Origin: Ardenticatenia bacterium
GTDB taxonomy: Bacteria; Chloroflexota; Anaerolineae; Ardenticatenales; Ardenticatenaceae
Length of the DNA: 50,542 bases
Assembly (NCBI GenBank): GCA_030949995.1
Contig: JAUZRY010000094.1
Coordinates: 1 to 50,542, forward strand
Reading direction: 5' to 3'
Below the pieces are notes generated by a model. It made no database searches and was not told where the DNA came from. It saw only the letters and a program-made list of their open reading frames with translations. A program made the translations under genes and the position numbers. Of this stretch, positions 1-10,437 are shown in pieces. Numbering within the stretch: position 1 is the first letter of the stretch; every line of letters starts with the position of its first letter.

Positions 1-193
1 CGGGCTCAAAGGTGTGTTTGATCCCCACAGTCCTTCACCTCGTGTTCAATGCACTTTCCAGGCGTTGAAAACCGGGGAAGTGCGAAACTGGGGCGCGACC
101 AACGCCCTGTCGGCGGGAGAACGTTGACACAGGCCACGTGTGCTGTGCTCTCGTGCCGGACGGGTTGCTCCCCGCGCGTTTCCGCACGTCCCG

Positions 194-2171
194 TCAGGGG
201 TACCGGCGAAAGGAGGAGGGGGGCTCCACCTGTGCCGGCAGCGCGTAGACGTAGTGGTCGAGAGAGCCGAAGTAGACCAACCCGTTGGCCGTCCGCGGTG
301 AACCGGGTATCGAACCTTCTGTGCGGTATCGCCAGACTAGTTCTCCCTTTTTGGCGTCGAGGCAATACATGTAGCCATCCACGCCCCCACAGTAAACGTA
401 CCCGTTCTCCACCCAAGGGGAAGAAGTCACTTGATGTTCGGTCTTGTACTTCCAGACCAGTTTGCCGTGCTCGGCGTCCAAACAGTAAATGTGGCCGTCC
501 ACGGAGCCGATGTAGACGTAGCGTTCGTGGACACATGGTGAGGAGACAATGCGGTCATTGGTGCGGAACCGCCAGAGCACCCAGCCGGAGCCGGCCTCGA
601 AGGCGTAGACATTCCAGTCCATGGACCCACAGATCACGCTCTCCTCATAAATGGCAGGGGAGGAGACCACGCCGCCGTTGGTGCGGGCCCGCCACCGCAC
701 TTCGCCGGTGGAAATGTCAACAGCGTACACCATGCCGTCCTCGGCGCCGATGAAGAGGAGGCGGTCGAGAAAACAGGCTGACGAGCGCACGGGGGCGTGT
801 GTAGCGTGCCGCCAGACCCCCGTGCCCCGGTGGGCTTCAATGGCGTAGATGTGTCCGTCGTCGGAGCCAATGAAAACGCGATCACTGTGAACACGGGGGG
901 AGGAACGCACCCGCCCCCGCGTGGCAAATGTCCACTCCACTTTCCCGGTGGACCGGTGAATGCCGTAGACCCGGTAGTCCTCGGAGCCGATGATCACCAA
1001 GTGTTGCCAGACGGTCGGCGTGCCGGGCACTCCCCCCTCGGTAGGGTATTTCCAGATGAGCTGGCCCGTGTTCACGTCCAAGCAGTAGATGTTGTTGTCA
1101 TAACAGCCAATGTACAGCCGATCATCGGCGATGCAGGGTGTGGAGCGGACTTCTTCCTCGCACTTGAACATCCAAGCCGGCTCAATGGTGTTGTCTGAGC
1201 GGGGCGTCACTTGGACCGTTGGCCGGCCTGGGCGGGGAATGGTGGGCGGGGCCGACGTGAAGCGGGCCGTGTGGTGGATCAGTCGCGTGATGGGGCGGGT
1301 GGCCGGCGTGCTTTTGGTGCTCACTGATGGCACCAATTCCTCGAACGCCTGGCGCAACGCCGTAGCGCTCTCCCACCGTTCCTCGGACGTTCGGCCAATG
1401 CCTTCATGATGATGTACTCCAGTTCAGGCGGGATGGCCGGGTTGTAGTGTCGAATGGGCCGGGAGGCGAAGCTGAACGGCCGGAACTCACGTGGGTCGGT
1501 GTTGGTGAGCAAGTGGTGAAGGGTGGCGCCCAAGGCGTAGATATCCACCTTGGGGGTGGCGATGCCCTCATACTGTTCAGGCGGCGCGTATCCCTCGGTG
1601 CCCACCATGGTGGCCCGTTCCGCTGACTGGAAGTGCTTGGCGATGCCGAAGTCCACCAACACCAGCCGCCCATCTGGGCGCAGCATGATGTTGCTGGGCT
1701 TCAGGTCGCGGAAGACGATGGGGGGCGTGTGATTGTGGAGGTATTCCAGCACATCGCAGAGCTGGATTCCCCAGTCCACTGCCTGGGCTGGCGAGATGGG
1801 CGTGCTCGTTGGGCGATGTATCGGCCCAAGTCCTGCCCTTCAATGTACTCGAGGACTAGGTAGTGGCGGTCATGTTCGCTAAAGTAGTCGAAGACTTTAG
1901 GAATGGCAGGGTGGTTCAGGCTGGCGAGGATGTTCGCCTCTCGCTCGAAGCTCTCCACAGCCTGCCGGCGGGCAGCCGGATCCAACAACGTGTTGAACAT
2001 TTCCTTGACGGCGCACCGCCTGGGGGCAGCTCGGAACCGCTGGTCACGGGCACTGTAGACGGCTCCCATGCCGCCTATGCCCAAGACGCCCTCGATCAAA
2101 TATCGCCCGGCCAGCAGCGTGCCGGGTTCTAACGTGCTGGGAGTGGACCCCTGTATGGGTTTTGTCTTCAT
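194..2171 (-). CDS. Ser/Thr protein kinase fused to PQQ-type beta-propeller (two frameshifts)
   Basis: Seen: the N-terminal ~300 residues form a PknB-like kinase with a glycine loop (GIGGMGAVY), the ATP-binding lysine in CAVKEMF, FRDLKPSN in place of HRDLKPxN, VDFGIAK and a GTEGYAPPEQY activation segment. The rest is a chain of about eight ~40-residue repeats of the form 'G..DG.IYCLDA..G...W.y.t...v.SSP', typical of PQQ-like eight-bladed propellers. No membrane segment is visible, so it is probably cytoplasmic. The reading frame breaks twice, near 1798 and near 1383. Adding one base at each site gives a continuous frame of about 659 residues. Start: ATG at 2171, preceded by GGTGGAG. Inference: the propeller senses a ligand or scaffolds kinase targets; the substrate is unknown. 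The arginine preceding the catalytic aspartate is kept although the histidine is replaced by phenylalanine, so activity is likely. Confidence 0.85.
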
Positions 2172-2332
2172 ACACGCTCCACCGAAGTAAGATAAAGGAG
2201 CACGGGATAAAGGCGCGCGTCCGGATGATGATTGAGAGTGAATACGTCTCTATATGGTACTCAAGAACGGGTGTTTCGTCAATGCCCCAGCGTTTCTGGG
2301 TGCGTCCCACATGTGTCGGGATGTGGTAGCAT

Positions 2333-2361
2333 GGGAAGAGGGGGAGAGGGAGAGGGGGAGA
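2333..2361. repeat. 29-nt uninterrupted purine tract
   Basis: Every base from 2333 to 2361 is A or G, mostly GGGGGAGAGGGA-like. It lies between the kinase start and the point where homology of the GMC oxidoreductase remnant stops (about 2377). The rest of 2172-2376 shows no recognisable gene. Confidence 0.8.
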
Positions 2362-2376
2362 CGATGGGCGAGAAGA

Positions 2377-3037
2377 AAGGTAGAGGTAGCTTTTCGGCAG
2401 TGTGTTCTTGGCGTTGTGTCGACATCCCACCATGCAGCCGCCACAGTGCAGGCAGCCGGCGCGCGCGGGGCCTTCCCCGCCGAAGTAGGGGTCCTCCACC
2501 CTCTGACCGGGTGTCCCGAAGAAGATGCCCACCTCAGTGGGCCGGAAGCGCTGTTCTCGGCCCCGCCGGCGGGCAATCGTTCGCAGGGCGTCGTCGGCCG
2601 GCCAGAGGCGAGGGTTAGGTGCCACGCCCAACATGCGCCGTGCGGTCTCGTAGTGAGGGGCCAACACCTCGCCCCAGGGCAGAGGTTGGTGCCAGGCCGG
2701 CGTGGCAAATGTCTCCTCCGAGGGCACCTCCAGCACGGCCGCGTATCCCAAGCTCCCCCCGCCCACGCCCACGCCGTGGAGCACCATCACGCCCTTCAGG
2801 AGGCTGATCTCAGGATGCCGTAGGCCCGTAGGCCCCCAATCTCGGCGCCCACACGTACTTGTGGACGTGCCAGTTGCTCGTGGCGAAGTCCTCATCCCGC
2901 CACTGTTTTCCCTTTTCAATGACGAGCACAGAGGACCCCTTTTCCGCCAGCCGCATGGCCGACACGGAGCCGCCGAAGCCGGAGCCGATGATCACGTAAT
3001 CGTACACCTTCACCTTGGGGAGAGCGGGTGCCGACAC
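2377..3037 (-). pseudogene. GMC-family (cholesterol oxidase-like) FAD oxidoreductase, 3'-truncated and frameshifted
   Basis: Seen: a GTG start at 3037 with GGAGGAAG ahead of it, then an FAD-binding Rossmann start (YVIIGSGFGGSVSA, VLVIEKG). This is followed by a GMC signature-like stretch (GVGVGGGSLGYAAV) and a cysteine-rich stretch (GCLHCGGCMVGC, then AKNTLPKSYLYL). Homology stops at about 2377, after roughly 220 residues of a family that usually has 500-600. The frame then runs into a CT-rich translation with no family resemblance. The substrate-binding domain and catalytic His/Asn are absent. A one-base insertion near 2828 also breaks the frame (expected ...RLGAYGLRHPEIS). The start lies 34 bp after the stop of the upstream glycosidase-like gene, so they were probably co-transcribed. 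Either a real deletion or a chimeric join could explain the missing end. Confidence 0.75.
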
Positions 3038-3071
3038 AGTGCTTCCTCCTCGCTCATTTCCCGTTGCCCGC

Positions 3072-6015
3072 TCACGGCGTCCACGAGAAACGGCGCGTGA
3101 AGGGCGGCATATTCGCGAACGCCTCGATCGTGGCCCACTTTGTGCCCGAGAGGGGTGAGTCGAACCAGGCGCTGTCGGCGAATTGGAGGCGGCCGGCGTC
3201 CTTGTAGAGCCAGAAGGTGAAGGCGAAGAGGTAATCTGGCAGCGGCTCGCCGTTGGAGAGCTCGCCCGCTGCGGAACCAGTCGGCCACAGCCAGGTGATA
3301 CTGCCAGTGGAGCTCGGGGGTGATGCGCGGATACCGATCGTCTTCCAGAGTGGAAACCGTCCATCCCCCTTCGCCGGCGATCATGGGGGGCACGAAGCCT
3401 ACTTCGTCCTGGAAGACACGGGCGTACTTCAGGAACCCCAGCACGGTTGTCCAATCCTCTTCCACCGTGGTGCCGGGCCGCTCCGCCTGGTTGATGGGAT
3501 CGTAGGGGTAATCAGGCGGGTGATTGGCACCGTATGGGTGGGGTACAAAGAAGGTGGAGGTGAGCAGGTAGAGCTTGTTCCGCTCCCGGAGAGCACGCAA
3601 CACCTTGCGCAACAGCTCGGGGCTGGTCACCTGAAGCCCTGGAAAGCCGCCCTGTTGCCACACCTCGTCAGCCGCGGCGATCCAGTTGTCAATGAAAATA
3701 GCGTCTCGCTCTTCGGCCGGAAGCCGCCAATCCTCCTCTCGCCACTCGGAGAGCACATCTGGTTCGTTGTAGAGTTGGATGTACGGGGGCATTCCGGCGG
3801 CCTCGAGCAGGCGAACGTCCCGCTCGGCGTAGATATATCGTTCGTAGGGGCGCAACACCGGGCGCCAGAGCACCATGATGTTGGCCTGCCGGAAGCGGGG
3901 GGCGGCGACCAGGAGAGCGTTCTCGTCGGCGTAGAGAACGGTGGCCCACGTCATGTGCATGGCCTGGAGGTCGGCGATGAAGGCATCTACGTCGGCCCCG
4001 TCGGGCCGCACATAGCCCACGGGCACGTAGTGGAGTCCGAGCCCAGTATCGCCGGGGGGGCGAGGCCATTGGGCCAGGGGCCACACGTCCGCAGGCGACC
4101 ACGCAGCAGAGGGGATACGCTTTTGGTTCGGCACCCATCGGCCCTCCCAAGGGGCGTTGGGAGGAATTTCCGGCCACGTGCTGGGGATTGGCGTGGGAGA
4201 GGGCGATCCGACCTGCAGCGACGTGGGCGGAGGCGTGGGCGAGGGAGTGGCCGGCGCCGAAGCCGCCACTGTGCGTTTGGTGGGCACCACCACGTATTGC
4301 ACGCGCGGCAGCAGAGCGATCAGGGAGCCACGGGGTGCGATTTGGTAGACGTGTCCCAGAACGTTGACCGTCACGGGCTGATCGGTCACGTTCACCAGCC
4401 GCACCGTTTCCCCTTCCACCTGCACCTGCACGGAGGGATCAGGCGAACGCACCCGGAACGAGGCCACCTCCAACACGGGCTCGCCGAACTCAGTGTTTGG
4501 GTAGAGCCGTTGGAGCACTTCGGCCGGCGCGAGGGAGAGCGAGGCGGCCAGTGTGGCCACCGCGTCCCATGTCTGTAAATCGAAGCGCATCAAGCCGCTC
4601 TCCACCCGTGGCGGTGCGGGCCGCACGGGTTGACTGGCAGCCACACGGGGCGAACGCTCGACCGGCAGCGGGCGGGTTTCTGCCTTGCGCGGGTGGGCCT
4701 TGAGGGCGTAGACGATGGGCAACAGGTCCCCGTCGCCGCAGGGGGGCAAGGTTTCACCCCGCACGTTGAGCAGGCGCCCTGGGTCTGGGCTGCACCGCCG
4801 TTTGTACCAGGCGTGAGGCTCGAACCACGGGGTCACGCCGTTGGCCGCGTAGTTGGCCACGATCCAGGGGTTGAAGGCGAAGAGGTAGTCGGGAGCTTGG
4901 TCCAACATGTACTCGTAGGCCATCAGGAGCCAACGAGTTTGGGCGTCCACGGTGACGGGCGGATAGCGTTTGTCCTGGGCGTCGCCGATAATCCATCCCC
5001 CTTCGGTGACGATGACGGGGATCTCAAAGCCGAAACGGCGCACGAACTCCTGGTGGTAGGCCTCGAACTTGCGGAAGCCGTTGGAGTCCTCGAAGATGGT
5101 ATCCCCCTTGTGCCGGCCGCCGTCGGGCCGGTTGGGGGAAAGGTCCACGGCCCGCCAGAAGTTAAGCTCCTCCACGTTGACTTGGTCGGGCGAGAGGCCG
5201 TAGAAGGCCAGCTCTTCCGGGGTGACAGGTCGGCCTAGGAGGTTAATGGGTTCCTCGGGATAGTCGAAAGGGTGATTGAGCCCGTAATTGTGGACGTTGA
5301 TCCAGGCGCCGTAGAAGACATCTGCCTGGCCGCGCTGTTTGATGAGGTCGAGGAACTCGCGCCAGAACTGGAGGTCATCGTAATCGCCGCCTGGGGCCAG
5401 AGGTGGGGTGGAGGGGTAGCCGCCGGCCTCGCGCACGATGCGGGCTGCCGGCACCCAGAGGTCCACCATGCGGGCCACGGAGATGGGCTCACCGGGCTTC
5501 CAGCCGCCGAGCTCGCCGGCCAAGTTGGGCTCGTTGTAGAGTTGAAAGTAGTGGACGCCGCGGGAGACGTAGAAGCCCACAAGGCGGCGGAGGGCGTCGG
5601 GGTCGAGGGGCTCGTTGGGGGTGTAGATGCGCACAATGGGCTCGATGCCGGCGGCGACGAGGCGGCTCACCAGTTCCTCCTGCTGTGGGGAGAGTCCGTC
5701 GTTGAGGAGCACGGTCCATCGCATGCCCATGCTGCGCAACTCGGGGACGAAGTAGTCGATCACGCGGGGTTCCAGGCGGGCGGCCGCCGGGGAGAAGTGG
5801 ACGCCCCAGCCGTTGTCGCCGGGAGGGCGGGGATAACGGGCGAGGGGAAGGGGCGCCTCCGGCGAACGGGGTGCCGGCCCTGAGCCCCAAACGGCGGTCG
5901 GCGCCAAGACAAGCACCAGCACTCCCATCATGAGCACGGTCGGCCACCACCAAGGATGGCCGAAAAGCGGCTTTCCGGAAAACTTGGGCTCCTGTGCTGG
6001 GCCAACTTGTGCCAT
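3072..6015 (-). CDS. Secreted or membrane-anchored protein with two glycosidase-like (clan GH-A type) barrels, one frameshift
   Basis: Seen: an N-terminal hydrophobic segment at residues ~26-43 (signal or anchor), then two related ~330-400-residue modules. Each opens with YPRPPGDNGWGVHF or WPRPPGDTGLGLHY. Each has a YNEP motif (about residues 160 and 751) where GH-A glycosidases carry the acid/base Glu, and each has EGGW (about 338 and 882) where the nucleophile Glu sits. A beta-rich segment and a Pro/Thr/Ser linker (TPSPTPPP-like) join them. One extra base near 3268 shifts the frame. Reading through it gives ...RSGELSNGEPLPDYLF and a stop at 3072, about 980 residues in all. Family knowledge places such folds among cellulases, GH5 and GH39, but I cannot assign a GH number. 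Inference: an extracellular polysaccharide-acting enzyme. Confidence 0.75.
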
Positions 6016-6128
6016 GCCCGGCCGCTTTCCTCCACCTGCTCCTCAACCCGGGGTGGACTATAGCCCGAACCAGTCCGTTCGTCAACCCCGGCGCGCAGCC
6101 TGGGGGGCGCGGAGGCTGCGGGCACTGC

Positions 6129-7463
6129 CTACGGCCCCGGCGTGCTGCCGGAAGAGGTGCTGATTACGCCGTGGAAGAGAGGAAGCGGGGCAACGGGCTC
6201 CTCGACCAGGCGGTAGGCCTTCTTCAGGCGCTCGCGCGCGGCGGCCAGCCGCTCGGCGTCGTTGGCGTGGATGGTCATGAGCGGTTCACCGGCTTCCACA
6301 CGGTCGCCCACCTTTTTGTGGACCACCACGCCCACGGCGTGGTCAATGGCATCTCCTTTCTTTTCTCGTCCTCCGCCCAAGATCACAGTGGCCAGGCCCA
6401 CCTCGCGGGCCGCCATGTGGGCCACGTGGCCGGCACGCGGCGCGGCCAACGGCTCGGTCAAGCGGGCACGGGGCAGGGCTTCTTGGGGCGCCTCCACGGC
6501 TTCGATGTCTCCCCCTTGGTGGGCCACCATGGCCTTGAATCGGTCCCAGGCTGCGCCTGAACGGAGTTGTTCCCGGGCAAGTTCGCGAGCGGCGTCGAGG
6601 GAAGGGGCTTTCTGGCCCAGCAGGAGCATGTGGGCGGCCACGGTGAGGCAATGGTCGGTGAAATCCGCAGGGCCGTGGCCTTGGAGTGTGGCCACGGCTT
6701 CGGCCACTTCCAGCGCGTTCCCCACAGCGTGGCCCAGGGGCTGGTTCATGTCGCTCAGCAGGGCGGTCACGTCTCGGCCGTGGTGACGCCCAATCCCGAC
6801 CATGAGCTCGGCCAGGGCACGGGCTTCGCCCACGGTGCGCATGAAGGCCCCTTGGCCCACCTTCACGTCGAGCACGATGGCGTCGGCCCCGCCGGCCAAC
6901 TTCTTGGCCATGATGCTGCTGGCAATGAGAGGAAGGCTCTCCACGGTGGCCGTCGCGTCCCGCAGGGCGTAGAGGTGCCGGTCGGCGGGCACAAGCTCGG
7001 CCGTCTGGGCGGCCACCACGAGGCCAATCCGGGCAACTTGTGTCATGAACTCGTCGCGTGAAAGTTCCACCCGGAAGCCAGGGATGCTCTCCAGCTTGTC
7101 GAGCGTGCCGCCCGAGAAGCCCAATCCCCGGCCGCTCATCTTGGCCACGGGGAGGCCGGTGCTGGCCACCAGGGGGGCAACGACAAGGGTGGTCTTGTCC
7201 CCCACTCCGCCAGAGGAGTGTTTGTCGACCACGCGGGGGGCGATGTGGTGCAGGTCAAGCATCTCCCCGCTGTGGGCCATGGCCTCTGTGAGGGCGGCTG
7301 TCTCTTCAGAGGTCATGCCCTGGAAGAAGATGGCCATACACCAGGCAGCGGCTTGGTAGTCGGGAATATCGCCCCGCACGTAGCCCTCCACAAAGTGGCG
7401 AATTTCCTCCTCGCTTAACTGGCCTCCATCTCGCTTCTTGGCAATGATGTCCACGGCGCGCAT
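6129..7463 (-). CDS. pdp: Pyrimidine-nucleoside (thymidine) phosphorylase
   Basis: It catalyses phosphorolysis of uridine or thymidine to the free base and (deoxy)ribose 1-phosphate, in the cytoplasm. The 444-residue length fits the family. Seen: the phosphate-binding [12 protein letters not shown] stretch and the family signature [16 protein letters not shown]. Further marks are a KMSGR-type element, the catalytic [14 protein letters not shown], and a C-terminal domain with [11 protein letters not shown]. The start was set at ATG 7463 ([13 protein letters not shown]) because AGGAGG lies about 8 bases upstream and homology begins there; an upstream in-frame ATG adds unrelated residues. It follows the BrkB-like gene by 31 bp on the same strand. 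Nucleoside salvage fits with the purine cluster further along, although the two are not adjacent. Confidence 0.93.
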   Translation of the reverse strand: MRAVDIIAKKRDGGQLSEEEIRHFVEGYVRGDIPDYQAAAWCMAIFFQGMTSEETAALTEAMAHSGEMLDLHHIAPRVVDKHSSGGVGDKTTLVVAPLVASTGLPVAKMSGRGLGFSGGTLDKLESIPGFRVELSRDEFMTQVARIGLVVAAQTAELVPADRHLYALRDATATVESLPLIASSIMAKKLAGGADAIVLDVKVGQGAFMRTVGEARALAELMVGIGRHHGRDVTALLSDMNQPLGHAVGNALEVAEAVATLQGHGPADFTDHCLTVAAHMLLLGQKAPSLDAARELAREQLRSGAAWDRFKAMVAHQGGDIEAVEAPQEALPRARLTEPLAAPRAGHVAHMAAREVGLATVILGGGREKKGDAIDHAVGVVVHKKVGDRVEAGEPLMTIHANDAERLAAARERLKKAYRLVEEPVAPLPLFHGVISTSSGSTPGP

Positions 7464-7494
7464 TGAGATTGCCTCCTGTTCGGTTCCTGGAATT

Positions 7495-8418
7495 TCACAT
7501 TTCCGTGTGCACCTTGGGACGGTGCTGGCGTGTACCTCGGCTGTGGTCCTGAAAGGCACGGCTGCAGGCGGCCCCGAAGAGGATAATCTGGCCCGAGTAG
7601 TAGACCCACAGCATGAAGACCACCAGCGACCCGGCCGTGCCGTAGAGGGAGCCGACAGCCACTGTGCGCACGTACAGGGCCAGGAGAAGTTGCACCACGG
7701 CTAGAAGGGTAGCACTGACTAGGGCCCCAAACCATGCGGGCCGCCAGTGTACCCGTGTGTCCGGCAGAACGTGGAAGATCACGGCCAGGGCGAAGCTCAA
7801 CAGGCTGAAGGAGGCCAACAGGCTGACCGCTTGCCACAGCACAGGCCCTCCTGGCAGCAGGCCCTGGGTAGTGCGATTGAGGGCTGTGATCATTGTGCTC
7901 GTTATCACCGAGGCCAGCAACAAGATACCAATGCCGATCACGGCCAGCAGGGCCACGGCCCGGTCGTAGAGAAAGTGGCCTAAAGAATTGCCCGGCCTCT
8001 GGGTGACATCCCAGAAGAGGTTGAGCACGTCTTTCAGGTGACCCACCACGTTCGAGGCCGCGTAGAGGAGCAACATTGAGCCGGCCAGCCCGGCCCGGGC
8101 GTGGGCGGCCCGGCTCACGTTATCCAGCGCCGCTTGACCAAAGGCGGCACCCCTGGGGCCGGCCCATTCCTCCAGGACGGCGAGCACTTGGGCTCGGGCG
8201 GCCTCCTGTCCCACGACGCTGCCGGCCAACACGGTGGCAATAACCAACATGGGGGTGAAGGAAAAGAGGGTGTAGTAGGCCAAGGCAGCCGCCATGCGGG
8301 AGGCGCGGTGTGCCCTCCACAGGGCCAATGCGTTCCAGAGCACCCGTCCCAAACGAATCACGCCGCTCACGTTCACCGCCTTTCTTCCCCGGATGATCTC
8401 GGCATAGGTGAGCCTCAT
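7495..8418 (-). CDS. YihY/BrkB family inner-membrane protein
   Basis: The 307-residue product has about six hydrophobic segments and the family hallmark [16 protein letters not shown] near the N-terminus. [18 protein letters not shown] stretch and a polar tail follow. Family members were once called ribonuclease BN; that activity belongs to another protein, and the function of this family is still unclear (transport has been suggested). Its ATG overlaps the stop of the upstream glycosyltransferase by 4 bp (ATGA), which indicates translational coupling. It is probably in one operon with the glycosyltransferase and the nucleoside phosphorylase downstream. Confidence 0.88.
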   Translation of the reverse strand: MRLTYAEIIRGRKAVNVSGVIRLGRVLWNALALWRAHRASRMAAALAYYTLFSFTPMLVIATVLAGSVVGQEAARAQVLAVLEEWAGPRGAAFGQAALDNVSRAAHARAGLAGSMLLLYAASNVVGHLKDVLNLFWDVTQRPGNSLGHFLYDRAVALLAVIGIGILLLASVITSTMITALNRTTQGLLPGGPVLWQAVSLLASFSLLSFALAVIFHVLPDTRVHWRPAWFGALVSATLLAVVQLLLALYVRTVAVGSLYGTAGSLVVFMLWVYYSGQIILFGAACSRAFQDHSRGTRQHRPKVHTEM

Positions 8419-10184
8419 GGCCCCTTCAGCCGCTCGCAGTACGGCGGACGGACCACCACGATGAATTCCTTACCGGGCGTGCGGCTGGGCACTACCCACC
8501 GACATGCGCCTGGCCACAGGTCGAACACACCCTGTCGGTTGGTCACATCTGCCGGGTGGAAGATGATCGCGCGCACTTCGGGGGAGGCGTCCTCGATCTC
8601 CGAGACCTCGAAGAGGACTCGGTTCCAGTCGGGCACCCCCATGTTGAAGGCCACGTTGCGGGTGTCCACCCAGTGGGGATACGAGAAGATGTAGACGAAG
8701 TCCACTCCGCCGACTGCCGGGGCCAAGCGCTCGATCTCGGCCGCGATTTCGGTCGAGTTCCACGAGGCTTGGGCGTAGATCCGGGGGTAGACGGTGAAGT
8801 ACGTGCGCCAGTTGAGCACCAGGGCAACTGCCAAGGCCATCATCATCCCCAAACGGACCGGCCATGGCCCAAGCAGGCGTGCCAGGCGTTGCCACAGGGC
8901 GTCCGTGCCCAAGGCGGCGATCAGCATCACCACCGGAATGGCGCCGCTCGTGCGCACGAGGCTGGGGTTCTCGTTGGGCCAGGCCAAGGCCAAGATGCTT
9001 GGAAGGAGCAACAGGGGCCAGGCCGTGAGGACAAGCGCGTCCGGGAGCACGGGGTGTCGGATCAGCCTCGCAGCCAGCACGACCAGCCCCACGAGGAAGA
9101 GCAGTCCTGTCACGCGGTCGAGGGCGGGGTCCTCGGGCACGCCGTTCACCCACACCACGTCCCCCCGCACGTGGAACATGAGCAGGGCGTTGCGCACGTT
9201 GAGGAAGAACGTGGACCAAGAGGGCTCCGCAATGCCCCCGGCCACGCGCGTCATACTGCGGTACCAGAAGAGATCCGGCCGCTCCAGGCTGAAGCGCAGG
9301 AGGGGCAGAAAGGCCAGGCCGGCCGAAAGGGCCATCAGCAGGCCGGCTCGTGTCACCGCGTACCACCGGCCGGCCCACGAGGACGCCTGCACACGCCAGC
9401 CCCAAATCCCCAAGCCGACCAGCACCACGAGCGGAAGAATGCGGCTCGCCGTATAGCCGTACAGCCCGAAGCCGAGCGCCAGGCCGGTGAGCACCCAATA
9501 GCGGTCGGCCGATGAGCACATGGCCCGCCACAGAAAGCCCAAGGTGAGGGCCGAGGCCAATGGCGTGTACGGGAAACGCAGGCCCACTCGGGTGATGGAG
9601 ACATGCCACTTGCTCATGGCGACTAGGAGGCCCGTCAACAGGGTCACGCGGCGGGAATATCCTCCACCCCAGCGCACGGCCCACATGATCAGGGGGAGCG
9701 TGAGCCACCCGATCAGGGCCGTGCCGAACTTGAGGGCCATGTGGCTCAACCCAAAGCCCAAAGGGCCGGCAATCAGGGCGGTCACGTAGAATTGAGCCGG
9801 CTCGCGTCCGGTGTTGCGCGGGAAAAAGATAGGACGTGCCCCCTCAAGGACGTCGCGCACGTCGAGCAACTTCTCGGCGTGATCGCTGGTCATTTCGGGC
9901 GGAATGCTTTCCAAGTGGTAGAAGCGGAAGAGGGCGCCGAGGAGCAGGATAGCGGCGGCCGCCGTGAGATATCCTCCCTGCCCGGCGCGGGGCTTCGGCC
10001 TCGGAAGTGTGGGCTCACCGTCCCACCACGCTGCCAGCCATGCGGCCACAGCCGTCCACCAGGCCATGACTCCGGGTAACCTGAAGGTGTTGTTGCTCGA
10101 CAGCACCCACGTCACGAGGCCGGCTGCCATGGCCATGCCCATGAGCAGGTCTCGTCTTGTTCCCCGCACCCCACGAGCCCCCAT
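8415..10184 (-). CDS. GT39/ArnT-type polytopic glycosyltransferase
   Basis: The 589-residue product has about 11-12 membrane segments. Near residues 75-90 it carries TSDHAEKLLDVRDVL, an acidic motif in the first extracytoplasmic loop that matches the catalytic Asp region of dolichyl-phosphate-mannose/undecaprenyl-phosphate-sugar transferases. NTGREPAQFYVTAL follows, the 'E/H-P-x-x-Y' type motif of this superfamily. Inference: transfer of a lipid-phosphate-linked sugar to an envelope acceptor outside the membrane; donor and acceptor cannot be told from sequence. It is the first gene of a minus-strand operon with a good promoter at 10224-10252, and its stop overlaps the next gene's start. Confidence 0.82.
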   Translation of the reverse strand: MGARGVRGTRRDLLMGMAMAAGLVTWVLSSNNTFRLPGVMAWWTAVAAWLAAWWDGEPTLPRPKPRAGQGGYLTAAAAILLLGALFRFYHLESIPPEMTSDHAEKLLDVRDVLEGARPIFFPRNTGREPAQFYVTALIAGPLGFGLSHMALKFGTALIGWLTLPLIMWAVRWGGGYSRRVTLLTGLLVAMSKWHVSITRVGLRFPYTPLASALTLGFLWRAMCSSADRYWVLTGLALGFGLYGYTASRILPLVVLVGLGIWGWRVQASSWAGRWYAVTRAGLLMALSAGLAFLPLLRFSLERPDLFWYRSMTRVAGGIAEPSWSTFFLNVRNALLMFHVRGDVVWVNGVPEDPALDRVTGLLFLVGLVVLAARLIRHPVLPDALVLTAWPLLLLPSILALAWPNENPSLVRTSGAIPVVMLIAALGTDALWQRLARLLGPWPVRLGMMMALAVALVLNWRTYFTVYPRIYAQASWNSTEIAAEIERLAPAVGGVDFVYIFSYPHWVDTRNVAFNMGVPDWNRVLFEVSEIEDASPEVRAIIFHPADVTNRQGVFDLWPGACRWVVPSRTPGKEFIVVVRPPYCERLKGP

Positions 10185-10223
10185 GTGCGCTCACCCTTTC
10201 GGAGGACTCTAATCTGCCCACGT

Positions 10224-10252
10224 ATTGTACGCTTTCTGGTTAGGATGGTCAA
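10224..10252 (-). promoter_or_regulatory. Sigma-70-type promoter for the glycosyltransferase operon
   Basis: On the minus strand, -35 TTGACC (10252-10247) and -10 TACAAT (10229-10224) are separated by 17 bp. Placement about 40 bp ahead of the ATG at 10184 fits transcription of the glycosyltransferase, BrkB-like and phosphorylase genes. Confidence 0.65.
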
Positions 10253-10273
10253 CACAAAAGATGACTAGTCCAG

Positions 10274-10302
10274 TTGTGGTGAACGGCAAAATGTGGTACC
10301 CT
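10274..10302 (+). promoter_or_regulatory. Candidate promoter for the argF-cdaA operon
   Basis: TTGTGG (10274-10279) and TACCCT (10297-10302) are 17 bp apart, with a TGG extended -10 element. Both hexamers are imperfect. It would leave a leader of about 130 bases before argF in which I see no known riboswitch. Confidence 0.35.
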
Positions 10303-10437
10303 TATCCGTGCCAAGTTCGACGGTGCTGGAGTGCTGGAGAAGCGTCTGCGCGGAGGCACGGAAGACGGCTCGGAACCACACACCCCTGTGCGATTTGATT
10401 TCCTGTCTCCGGATCACAGGTGTTCAGGAGGCCCCCG

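Noticed and set aside
1..193. Possible gene or CRISPR-like repeat at the left edge
   Set aside because: No repeat unit recurs and no protein family is visible; nothing supported here.
3253..4578. 441-codon plus-strand open frame inside the glycosidase-like gene
   Set aside because: Antisense shadow; the minus-strand product has domains, a signal segment and a linker.
10303..10437. Riboswitch or T-box in the argF leader
   Set aside because: Only short imperfect stems are visible and no conserved T-box or purine/arginine-type element could be recognised.
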